From an uncultured Collinsella sp. (GTDB taxonomy: Bacteria; Actinomycetota; Coriobacteriia; Coriobacteriales; Coriobacteriaceae), in NCBI GenBank assembly GCA_900551605.1, contig URWS01000113.1, positions 1-5,732 on the forward strand: DNA of 5,732 nucleotides. The letters are read 5' to 3'. Numbering within the stretch: the first letter of the stretch is position 1; every line of letters begins with the position of its first letter. A program made the translations under genes and the position numbers. This document shows positions 1 to 5,025 of the stretch, in pieces. The notes below the pieces were generated by a model. It made no database searches. It saw only the letters and a list, made by a program, of their open reading frames with translations, and was not told the DNA's origin.

Positions 1-414
1 TCCGTCGAGCACATGCCCACCGGTGTCGACCGCTTTGGCGCCGTGGTGCAGGAGCAGGACGTGCACGACTCGCTGTACTCGCTTGTGGGCGACATTCAGC
101 AGGAGGTCGAGCCGCTCGAGATCGAGGTTGTCGAGGGCCTGGCGCTCATCGCGACCGTCGGCCGTAACCTGCGTGGCCGCGCAGGTATCTCGGGCCATCT
201 GTTTGGCATGCTTGGCCAGGCCGGCGTGAGCGTGCGCATGATTTCGCAGAGCTGCGACGAGATCAACATCATTATCGGTGTCGAGGAGAAGGACTTCGAC
301 CTGGCGATTCAGACCATCTACCGTGCCTTCTCCGATGAGAACGGCATTGTGAAGGTCTCCGACCTGGAGGCTTCCGCGCCGGTCGATCCCGCCCTGGCCG
401 CGCTCCGCAAGTAG
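1..414 (+). CDS. lysC: Aspartate kinase, C-terminal part (5' truncated by window edge)
   Basis: Frame 1 is open from the first base to the TAG at 412-414, giving 137 residues of the C-terminal end of an aspartokinase. The enzyme phosphorylates L-aspartate to aspartyl-4-phosphate in the cytoplasm, the first step to lysine, threonine, methionine and diaminopimelate. The fragment opens with SVEHMPTGVD, matching the conserved S-x-E/D-H-x-P-[ST]-[GS]-x-D stretch at the start of the regulatory domain. It continues with an ACT domain at about fragment residues 45-107 (LALIATVGR, then VRMISQSCDEINIIIGV and a final AIQTIYRAF helix), the part that normally carries allosteric feedback control. The ATG at 13 is only an internal Met; the real start lies upstream of the window. 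The next gene, asd, encodes the following branch enzyme (asd acts on the product), which strongly supports the call. The sub-class of aspartokinase, and so the exact symbol (lysC or thrD/yclM-like), cannot be fixed from this fragment. Confidence 0.93.
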   Translation, partial: SVEHMPTGVDRFGAVVQEQDVHDSLYSLVGDIQQEVEPLEIEVVEGLALIATVGRNLRGRAGISGHLFGMLGQAGVSVRMISQSCDEINIIIGVEEKDFDLAIQTIYRAFSDENGIVKVSDLEASAPVDPALAALRK

Positions 415-426
415 CTGCTATCTCGC

Positions 427-455
427 TAGATTTTTGAGTCATGTCTCAAAATCTA
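427..455 (+). other. AT-rich stem-loop just after the aspartate kinase stop
   Basis: TAGATTTTTGAG (427-438) pairs with CTCAAAATCTA (445-455) across the 6-nt loop TCATGT, giving 11 pairs with one bulged T. It starts 12 bases after the stop codon. No T-run follows, so it is not a typical terminator by itself. It may protect the mRNA 3' end, act with the terminator that follows, or be a binding site on DNA. Confidence 0.5.
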
Positions 456-464
456 CGGCGGGGC

Positions 465-486
465 GTTTCGTTTCGGTTTCGTTTCG
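465..486 (+). repeat. 11-bp perfect tandem duplication (GTTTCGTTTCG x2)
   Basis: Positions 465-475 and 476-486 are identical, and each unit is itself built of two GTTTCG/TTTCG steps. It abuts the 5' arm of the terminator at 487. It is probably slippage-derived; no function is visible. Confidence 0.75.
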
Positions 487-519
487 ACGGGGCGGGTTTC
501 GTGCCCGCCCCGTTCTTGT
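487..519 (+). terminator. Intrinsic terminator after the aspartate kinase gene
   Basis: ACGGGGCGGG (487-496) and CCCGCCCCGT (504-513) form a perfect 10-bp, almost all-GC stem with a 7-nt loop. The T-rich stretch TCTTGT follows directly (514-519). This is the classic rho-independent layout. It implies that most aspartate kinase transcripts end here and that asd either has its own promoter or depends on readthrough. Confidence 0.8.
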
Positions 520-540
520 ATACACTGGCAACAATAATTG
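514..540 (+). promoter_or_regulatory. Possible asd promoter
   Basis: An AT-rich island directly after the terminator holds TATACA (519-524) and AATAAT (533-538), both passable -10 hexamers, about 50-65 bases upstream of the asd start. No convincing -35 box at 16-18 bp spacing is seen. A promoter is expected here because of the terminator upstream, but the exact boxes are a guess. Confidence 0.3.
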
Positions 541-587
541 GCCTGCTCGGCGTGCGGGCAAAAACCACAACCTTTAAAGGGGGAAGC

Positions 588-1613
588 ATGAAACAGTACA
601 CGGTTGCTATTTTGGGCGCGACGGGAGCCGTGGGCACCCAGATGCTCGAGTGCCTCAACGAGCAGAAGTTTCCGGTCGGTAAGCTCAAGCTGCTGGCGAG
701 CGCGCGCTCTGCGGGCAAGACCGTTGAGTTCCGCGGCGAGCAGATCGTAATCGAAGAGGCTTGCCCCGAGGCCTTTGAGGGCTGCGACATCGTACTCGGC
801 GCTGCCGGCGACGATATCGCCAAGGAGCTGCTGCCCGAGGCCGTCAAGCGCGGCGCCGTTGTGGTTGACAACAGCCACGCCTTCCGCATGGATCCCGAGG
901 TGCCGCTGGTCGTGCCCGAGATCAATGCCGATGACATCAAGTGGCATCACGGCCTGATCGCCAACCCCAACTGCGCGACCATCATCGGCCTGGTTCCCAC
1001 GTGGCCGCTGCATCAGCTCGCCGGTGTGAAGCGCATGATCGTCTCGACGTATCAGGCGGCTTCGGGTGCCGGCGCTCCCGGTATGGCCGAGCTCGAGGCC
1101 CAACTGGCCGCCCTGGGCCGCGGCGAGGAGATTCCCGAGCCGCACGCATTTGCCGCCCAGCTCGCGAGCAACCTGATTCCGCAGATCGGCGGCGTCAAGG
1201 AGGAAGGCTTTACCTCCGAGGAGATGAAGCTGCAGAACGAGGGCCGCAAGATTATGCACCTGCCCGAGCTGCGCGTGAACTGCACCTGCGTGCGCGTGCC
1301 CGTGCTGCGTTCGCACTCCGAGAGCATTACGCTCGAGTTTGAGCGCGACATTACGGTTGAGGAGGCCCGTGCTGCGCTGGCTGCCGCTCCGGGCGTGAAG
1401 CTGGTTGACGATATGAGCGCCGAGGATGCGCACGATCGCTTCCCCATGCCGATGGACACCTCCGACCAGGATTTGATTTGGGTCGGCCGTGTGCGTCGCG
1501 ACATCTCGAACCCCGAGGCCGCGCGCGGCATCACCTTCTGGTGCTGCGGCGACCAAATCCGTAAGGGCGCGGCAACCAACGCCGTCCAGATCGCTAAGCT
1601 GCTCTGCGAGTAG
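588..1613 (+). CDS. asd: Aspartate-semialdehyde dehydrogenase
   Basis: A 341-residue NADP-dependent oxidoreductase that reduces aspartyl-4-phosphate to aspartate-4-semialdehyde, the branch-point metabolite for lysine/diaminopimelate, threonine and methionine. The start is the ATG at 588, with AAAGGGGG (576-583) just upstream; the protein then begins MKQYTVAILGATGAVG as usual for the family. An upstream in-frame ATG at 441 would add 49 residues read through the hairpin and terminator, so it is rejected. Visible landmarks: nucleotide-binding loop GATGAVG at residues 10-16; VVDNSHAFRMD at about 92-102; NPNCAT with catalytic Cys129; STYQAASGAG with Gln156; the conserved E-K-E segment at 211-222; Arg236 and the active-site His243 in VRVPVLRSHS; and the C-terminal IRKGAATNAVQIA helix. 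Length is normal and nothing is missing. It follows the aspartate kinase gene but is separated from it by a terminator. Confidence 0.97.
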   Translation: MKQYTVAILGATGAVGTQMLECLNEQKFPVGKLKLLASARSAGKTVEFRGEQIVIEEACPEAFEGCDIVLGAAGDDIAKELLPEAVKRGAVVVDNSHAFRMDPEVPLVVPEINADDIKWHHGLIANPNCATIIGLVPTWPLHQLAGVKRMIVSTYQAASGAGAPGMAELEAQLAALGRGEEIPEPHAFAAQLASNLIPQIGGVKEEGFTSEEMKLQNEGRKIMHLPELRVNCTCVRVPVLRSHSESITLEFERDITVEEARAALAAAPGVKLVDDMSAEDAHDRFPMPMDTSDQDLIWVGRVRRDISNPEAARGITFWCCGDQIRKGAATNAVQIAKLLCE

Positions 1614-1625
1614 TGCGACCTGTCC

Positions 1626-1755
1626 GGCGGGGGCCGGGCTTAGTTTTCAGAACGTCCTCGACCATGTGTGGCGCCTTGTCCTGCTCCTTCGGAGCCGCGG
1701 ACAAGGCGCCACACTGGTCTGCGGAGTGTTCTGAAAACTAAGCCCGGCCCCCGCC
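1626..1755. repeat. 130-nt long palindrome, MITE-like or structured RNA element
   Basis: The outer arms 1626-1653 and 1728-1755 are perfect 28-bp inverted repeats (GGCGGGGGCCGGGCTTAG... against ...CTAAGCCCGGCCCCCGCC). Inside, ACCA (1661-1664) pairs with TGGT (1715-1718). GTGTGGCGCCTTGTCC (1666-1681) pairs perfectly with GGACAAGGCGCCACAC (1699-1714). GCTCC-TTC-GGAGC (1683-1695) caps the structure. With a few bulges, about 59 pairs form, so nearly the whole element folds into one rod. No T-run follows on the + strand, so it is not a standard intrinsic terminator. I see no target-site duplication at the ends and no coding capacity. It begins 12 bases after the asd stop codon. A non-autonomous mobile element or dispersed intergenic repeat fits best; a 3'-end RNA structure of asd is the alternative. 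Confidence 0.8.
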
Positions 1756-1856
1756 TGCGGTGACGCTGCTGCGAGTGGCCTGCGATGGGGTCGTTGTTGG
1801 TTGGGGCCGCTGGGCTGATGTGGGGGCACGTGGTTGTTGCGGGCCCTAGTCCCGGC

Positions 1857-2008
1857 GGCGGCCTCGGCGCTTTGCGCCTGCCGCCTTGGGGGGCTGCGGA
1901 GCGCGGCCGGCAGCTGCGGCGCGTTGCGCCTGCTGCCTGCGGGGACTTTGGGGTCGTGCGGCAGCTGCGGCGCTGTCGCGCCTGCTGCCTTGGGTGACTT
2001 TGGGGTCG
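1857..2008. repeat. Three successive hairpin repeats, about 51-bp period
   Basis: Three units share the plan GGCRG-N4-GGCGC-loop-GCGCC-TG-CYGCC: hairpin 1 at 1857-1885 (GGCGG/CCGCC outer arms), hairpin 2 at 1909-1937 and hairpin 3 at 1960-1989 (both GGCAG/CTGCC). The outer arms change together between unit 1 and units 2-3, so pairing is kept. Units 2 and 3 are each followed by the identical 13-mer GACTTTGGGGTCG (1944-1956 and 1996-2008). The segment after unit 1 is diverged. Function is unknown; candidates are a dispersed-repeat cluster, a leader RNA of ogt, or a protein-binding array. Confidence 0.7.
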
Positions 2009-2009
2009 A

Positions 2010-2040
2010 TTGGGGTTGTCTGCACAATTCGCGGTATTAT
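2010..2040 (+). promoter_or_regulatory. Probable ogt promoter (-10 TATTAT)
   Basis: TATTAT at 2035-2040 is a good -10 hexamer, 28 bases upstream of the GTG start, in a short AT-rich island after a long GC-rich stretch. The -35 is poor: TTGTCT (2016-2021) gives only a 13-bp spacer and TTGGGG (2010-2015) gives 19. The promoter is inferred and its -35 is uncertain. Confidence 0.4.
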
Positions 2041-2067
2041 GTTGCGGAGTTTTGAAAGGAGCCGCTG

Positions 2068-2646
2068 GTGGTCACGACGACATTTGCTTCGCCTTTGGGC
2101 GAAATCTTGCTTGCCGCTGATGGCCGCGGTCTGACGGGGCTTTGGTTTGAGGGGCAGGAGCACTTTGGTTCCACGCTTCTCCGGGAAGACTCCGAACATG
2201 TTGAAGGCGCCGACGCGGTTTCCGGTACCGGTGGCATGTCGTCGGTGAGTCCGGCAAATGGTGTGGCCTCTTCGGTGCTTGAGCGTTCATGGGCTTGGCT
2301 GAATGCTTATTTTGCGGGGCAGGAGCCTCGGTATACGCCGCCGTTGCATTTGATTGGCACGGCGTTTCAGCGTGAAGTCTGGTACGAGCTGCTTTCTATT
2401 CCGCGTGGCGAGGTCGCTACGTATGGCGAGATCGCCCAGCGTGTTGCGGCTCGACATCATGTGCCGGGAAACGAGGCACCCGTTGTATCTCCTCGCGCGG
2501 TGGGGGCCGCGGTTGCGCGTAACCCCATTTCGATTATCGTGCCATGCCATCGCGTAGTTGCCGCCGATGGTTCGCTCAACGGATATGCCGGCGGGCTCGA
2601 TCGCAAAGAGTGGCTGCTTCGGCTTGAGGGCGCGTACGAGGAGTAA
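2068..2646 (+). CDS. ogt: Methylated-DNA--protein-cysteine S-methyltransferase (O6-alkylguanine repair)
   Basis: A 192-residue suicide DNA-repair protein that moves the alkyl group from O6-alkylguanine (and O4-alkylthymine) in DNA to its own cysteine. The start is GTG at 2068, preceded by AAAGGAG (2055-2061) at 6-nt spacing. The N-terminal domain begins TTTFASPLGEILLAAD, typical of Ogt. The DNA-binding and active-site domain runs from GTAFQREVWYELLSIPRGE (about 97-115) through TYGEIA (118-123), AVGAAVARNP (144-153) and the active site IVPCHRVV with acceptor Cys160. It ends in GYAGGLDRKEWLL (172-184). There is no Ada-type regulatory domain. It appears slightly longer than a compact Ogt, because of a Gly/Ser-rich, low-conservation stretch at about 40-70 and a small insertion (HHVPGNEAPVVS, 130-141) before the Arg-containing helix. 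Codon use looks somewhat more T-rich than in asd or the two-component genes. It stands alone between unrelated modules. Confidence 0.95.
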   Translation: MVTTTFASPLGEILLAADGRGLTGLWFEGQEHFGSTLLREDSEHVEGADAVSGTGGMSSVSPANGVASSVLERSWAWLNAYFAGQEPRYTPPLHLIGTAFQREVWYELLSIPRGEVATYGEIAQRVAARHHVPGNEAPVVSPRAVGAAVARNPISIIVPCHRVVAADGSLNGYAGGLDRKEWLLRLEGAYEE

Positions 2647-2669
2647 CGCTCGAGCACTTTGCATAACTA

Positions 2670-2708
2670 GGGCGCCGTGAAAGGACGAGTCACTGTCCCT
2701 TCGCGCCC
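2670..2708. other. Imperfect stem-loop downstream of ogt
   Basis: GGGCGC (2670-2675) pairs with GCGCCC (2703-2708). After a 3-nt bulge, GAA (2679-2681) pairs with TTC (2700-2702) and GGAC (2683-2686) with GTCC (2695-2698), giving 13 pairs around an 8-nt loop. The centre AGT-C-ACT is also dyad-symmetric. It lies 23 bases after the ogt stop. No T-run follows, so if it ends ogt transcripts it is not a canonical intrinsic terminator. Confidence 0.5.
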
Positions 2709-2748
2709 GGCATGCGTCAAAGCGCTCGACACGTGCGCCTTAAGTTTG

Positions 2749-2810
2749 GCTAAGCCACATCCTGCGTATTTAAAAACGCGCAGGCTGAGCAGCTAAGGCT
2801 GCGCTAAGGC
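2749..2810. promoter_or_regulatory. Candidate operator: GCTAAGGC direct repeats 11 bp apart plus a related palindrome
   Basis: GCTAAGGC occurs at 2792-2799 and 2803-2810, an exact 11-bp (one helical turn) spacing. The related palindrome GGCTAAGCC lies at 2749-2757. Between them is the hairpin CCTGCG (2761-2766) / CGCAGG (2779-2784) enclosing an AT-rich loop. OmpR/PhoB-family regulators commonly bind direct repeats at about 10-11 bp spacing, and such a regulator is encoded immediately downstream, so autoregulation is a plausible inference. Confidence 0.45.
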
Positions 2811-2812
2811 GG

Positions 2813-2842
2813 TTGACGGTACGCTATCATCGGCAGTATCGA
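2813..2842 (+). promoter_or_regulatory. Promoter of the two-component operon
   Basis: TTGACG (2813-2818) is a 5/6 match to the -35 box, with TATCGA (2837-2842) at 18-bp spacing as a weak -10. An alternative is TATCAT (2825-2830), a 5/6 match to the -10, with no -35 but with the GCTAAGGC repeats ending 14 bp upstream, as in activator-dependent promoters. Both lie 30-60 bases upstream of the ATG. Confidence 0.5.
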
Positions 2843-2874
2843 AACCTGTAGAGCCATGCGCCAAAGGAGCAACT

Positions 2875-3558
2875 ATGAAGCTGATGCTTGCCGAGGACGA
2901 ACCTGGTCTCTCCCGCGCCCTCACCGCGATTCTTCAACATAGCGACTACGAGGTCGACACCGCCCTCGACGGCTTGACGGCGCTCGAGAATCTACTCACC
3001 AACGATTACGACGCCGCAATCCTGGACATCATGATGCCCGGCATGGACGGCATCGAGGTGCTCAAGCGTACACGCGCCGCCGGAAAGCGATTGCCCATCA
3101 TCATACTCACGGCAAAAAGCGAGGTGTCCGATAAGGTCGAGGGCCTGGATGCCGGTGCCAACGATTACCTGACCAAGCCGTTTGCCGCCAAGGAACTGCT
3201 TGCGCGTATTCGTGCCATGACGCGTGCCGCGACGGCAATTGACGCCACGACGCTCAGCGTGGGTAACGTGCGCCTCGACACGGCGGCTTGCACGCTTGTG
3301 GGACCTTTGGGCGAGGAGCACCTGGCCAATCGCGAGTTTCAGCTTATGGAACTCTTTATGCGCAACGCCGGCACGCGCATGCCCACTGAACGTCTGATGC
3401 TCGAGGTTTGGGGTGAGGACGCGCCCGAAGGCGCCAACGTGGTGTGGGTCTATATCTCGTACCTGCGCAAAAAGCTGACGGCGCTTGGTGCCAACGTTGC
3501 CATTCGCGCGTCGCGCAACCAGGGCTATTCGCTCGAGGTTGTCGAGGAAGGCGAATAA
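2875..3558 (+). CDS. OmpR/PhoB-family response regulator
   Basis: A 227-residue cytoplasmic transcription factor. The receiver domain spans about residues 1-115, with the acidic pair Glu7/Asp8, phosphoacceptor Asp51 (AILDIMMPGMDG), the switch Thr79 (IIILTAK) and Lys101 (YLTKPF). A winged-helix DNA-binding domain follows at about 127-222, with the LANREFQLMELFMRN stretch, the recognition-helix region VVWVYISYLRKKL, and the C-terminal hairpin RASRNQGYSLE. Length and all signalling residues are normal for the family. The start is ATG 2875, with AAAGGAG (2863-2869) at 5-nt spacing. The stop is two bases before the kinase start, and the kinase ribosome site lies inside the last codons here, so the two are almost surely co-translated. 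Direct repeats upstream may be its own binding site. The target genes are not visible, but the ABC ATPase downstream is the best candidate. Confidence 0.96.
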   Translation: MKLMLAEDEPGLSRALTAILQHSDYEVDTALDGLTALENLLTNDYDAAILDIMMPGMDGIEVLKRTRAAGKRLPIIILTAKSEVSDKVEGLDAGANDYLTKPFAAKELLARIRAMTRAATAIDATTLSVGNVRLDTAACTLVGPLGEEHLANREFQLMELFMRNAGTRMPTERLMLEVWGEDAPEGANVVWVYISYLRKKLTALGANVAIRASRNQGYSLEVVEEGE

Positions 3559-3560
3559 GC

Positions 3561-4940
3561 GTGAGCGCGAGCGCGTGGTGCAAGCGCATGACGGAGTGGT
3601 TTCACGCCGCTTCGAGTAGTACGGGGCGGGCTAATTCTGTTGACGCATTGGGCCGCCGTCTGCGTCGCAAGTTTATCCTCGTTGCCATGGGCGCCGTGAC
3701 CGTGGTGCTCACGCTCATCATCGCCGGCATCAACATCGTCAATTATTCGCATGTCTGCAAAATGGCTGATGCGCGTCTGGACTATATCCTGACAGGCAAG
3801 GGCAGCATCGATTGGGAAGACGAGTCCAGGACCGATTCCGGCAATGGCGGGGATACGAGCACCGGCATGGTTGCGGATGGCGATCGAGCGGGCGCTCGCG
3901 TGGGACATTTTGAAGGCATGACGGCGGAGTCTCCCTTCGACACGCGCTACTTTACGGTGACGCTTGTCGAAGGGCAGGTGGTCGATGTCAATACCGCCCG
4001 CATTGCCGCGGTGGGCGCCAAGCGTGCCGCCCGTATTGCCATGGGGCTGGATTCCAAGGGCCTGACCTCTGGGTTTTCTGGTAACTACCGCTATACGACC
4101 ACAGCTCAAGGCGAAAAGACCACCTATGTGTTCGTGGACTGTTCGCGCGAGCTTGCAAGTTTCCATTCGTTTTTGAACGCGAGTGTGGCAATCAGCTGTA
4201 TTGGCTGGCTGGCGGTGCTGGCAATTGTAACGGTCGCGTCGGGTGCCGTGATTCGACCGATGGTCGAGAGCTACAGCAAGCAAAAGCGATTTATTACCGA
4301 TGCAAGCCACGAGATAAAGACGCCGCTCGCTGTGATCGATGCCGCCAACGAGGTACAGGAGATTGAGAGCGGCGAGAGTGAGTGGACGCAGAGCATTCAC
4401 GAGCAGGTGGCGCGACTGACGGCGCTCACGGAGCGTCTGGTATTTTTGGCGCGCATGGACGAGGGCTCGGCGGGCTTTACCATGGCGTCGATCGATCTCT
4501 CGGAGGCAGTTGACAAGGCAGCCGCGCCGTTTGAATCGGTGGCGGTCTCGCGCGGCAAGCGCCTGTCGATGTCGGTCGCGACCGGCGTGCGCGCTCATGC
4601 CGATGCTGCGGCGGTGACGCAGGTGGTTGAGTTGCTGCTGGACAACGCCACGCGCTATGCGAGCGAGGGCAGCGTGATTGAGCTGAGCCTACGTGCCGTT
4701 TCGCGCGTTCAGGGTAAGGGCGCCACCGAGCTTGTCGTATCGAACGCCGTGGACGAGCTGCCCGAAGGCGACCTAGATCGATTGTTCGACCGCTTCTATC
4801 GTGCGGACGTGTCGCGCAGCTCCAAGACGGGCGGCTCGGGCGTGGGCCTATCCGTGGTGCGTGCCATCGCCGAAGCCCATGGCGGGAGCGCTTCTGTCTG
4901 CGGCCACGGTAACCAGATCACCTTCACCGTCCGCCTCTAA
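3561..4940 (+). CDS. Membrane sensor histidine kinase
   Basis: A 459-residue partner kinase of the preceding response regulator. I chose GTG 3561, two bases after the regulator stop, because GAGGAAGG (3544-3551) sits at 9-nt spacing. ATG 3588 has no ribosome site, and an open frame reaching 3444 overlaps the regulator and is not credible as a start. Order of parts: a cytoplasmic N-terminus; a first membrane segment at about 38-60; an extracytoplasmic sensor of about 145 residues with a Gly/Asp/Ser-rich stretch near 90-115 and single cysteines at 66 and 194; and a second membrane segment at about 207-230. Then come the H-box SHEIKTPLAVI with His250, the N-box ELLLDNATRYA with Asn362, the F-box region LFDRFYRAD (408-416) and the G-box GGSGVGL (424-430). 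Only about 20 residues separate the membrane segment from the H-box, too short for a full HAMP domain. The ligand is unknown. Confidence 0.95.
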   Translation: MSASAWCKRMTEWFHAASSSTGRANSVDALGRRLRRKFILVAMGAVTVVLTLIIAGINIVNYSHVCKMADARLDYILTGKGSIDWEDESRTDSGNGGDTSTGMVADGDRAGARVGHFEGMTAESPFDTRYFTVTLVEGQVVDVNTARIAAVGAKRAARIAMGLDSKGLTSGFSGNYRYTTTAQGEKTTYVFVDCSRELASFHSFLNASVAISCIGWLAVLAIVTVASGAVIRPMVESYSKQKRFITDASHEIKTPLAVIDAANEVQEIESGESEWTQSIHEQVARLTALTERLVFLARMDEGSAGFTMASIDLSEAVDKAAAPFESVAVSRGKRLSMSVATGVRAHADAAAVTQVVELLLDNATRYASEGSVIELSLRAVSRVQGKGATELVVSNAVDELPEGDLDRLFDRFYRADVSRSSKTGGSGVGLSVVRAIAEAHGGSASVCGHGNQITFTVRL

Positions 4941-4968
4941 AACCTGCCAAAATAAACCTGTCCCTTTT

Positions 4969-5010
4969 TGGTCGGTGCGAAATGGGTAATACTAAAGAGT
5001 TATCCGACCA
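4969..5010. promoter_or_regulatory. Inverted repeat TGGTCGG...CCGACCA upstream of the ABC gene
   Basis: TGGTCGG (4969-4975) and CCGACCA (5004-5010) are perfect 7-bp inverted repeats 28 bases apart, in the 85-base gap between the kinase and the ABC ATPase gene. An AT-rich core (GGTAATACTAAAGAGTTAT) lies between them and could hold a weak -10 (TAATAC 4987-4992 or TACTAA 4990-4995). It may be an operator or promoter region giving the transporter separate control, or just an RNA hairpin in the operon. Confidence 0.4.
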
Positions 5011-5025
5011 GATGGGAATCAATCG

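Larger units (their letters stand above)
1614..2067. other. Gene-free region between asd and ogt
   Basis: This 454-base stretch has no credible gene. Short open frames exist on both strands, but they run through self-complementary and repeated DNA and have repetitive Ala/Gly/Arg/Cys- or Pro/Gln/Arg-rich compositions. From left to right it contains a 130-nt palindrome (1626-1755), a G-rich segment with no recognised feature (1756-1856), three hairpin repeats (1857-1989), and a probable promoter and ribosome site for ogt (2010-2067). Confidence 0.8.

Noticed and set aside
441..587. N-terminal extension of Asd from ATG 441
   Set aside because: It would translate the hairpin, the tandem repeat and the terminator, whereas ATG 588 has a ribosome site and gives the normal family N-terminus.
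453..1556. Long minus-strand open frame (367 codons) opposite asd
   Set aside because: It mirrors the real asd gene in GC-rich DNA and its product is low-complexity with no recognisable motif.
1626..1755. Reading the palindrome as the asd intrinsic terminator
   Set aside because: No T-run follows the 3' arm on the + strand, and 59 pairs is far larger than a normal terminator stem. A termination effect is not excluded, but it is not canonical.
1857..2008. CRISPR array
   Set aside because: The repeats are only three, hairpin-rich and diverged, and the spacers are similar to each other rather than unique.
1647..2055. Small open frames on both strands in the asd-ogt gap
   Set aside because: They run through the palindrome and hairpin repeats, have repetitive Ala/Gly/Cys- or Pro/Gln/Arg-rich composition and no family signal.
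3525..4598. Minus-strand open frame of 357 codons opposite the histidine kinase
   Set aside because: It is the shadow of a gene with full kinase motifs; the His/Arg-rich product resembles nothing and has no ribosome site context that I could support.
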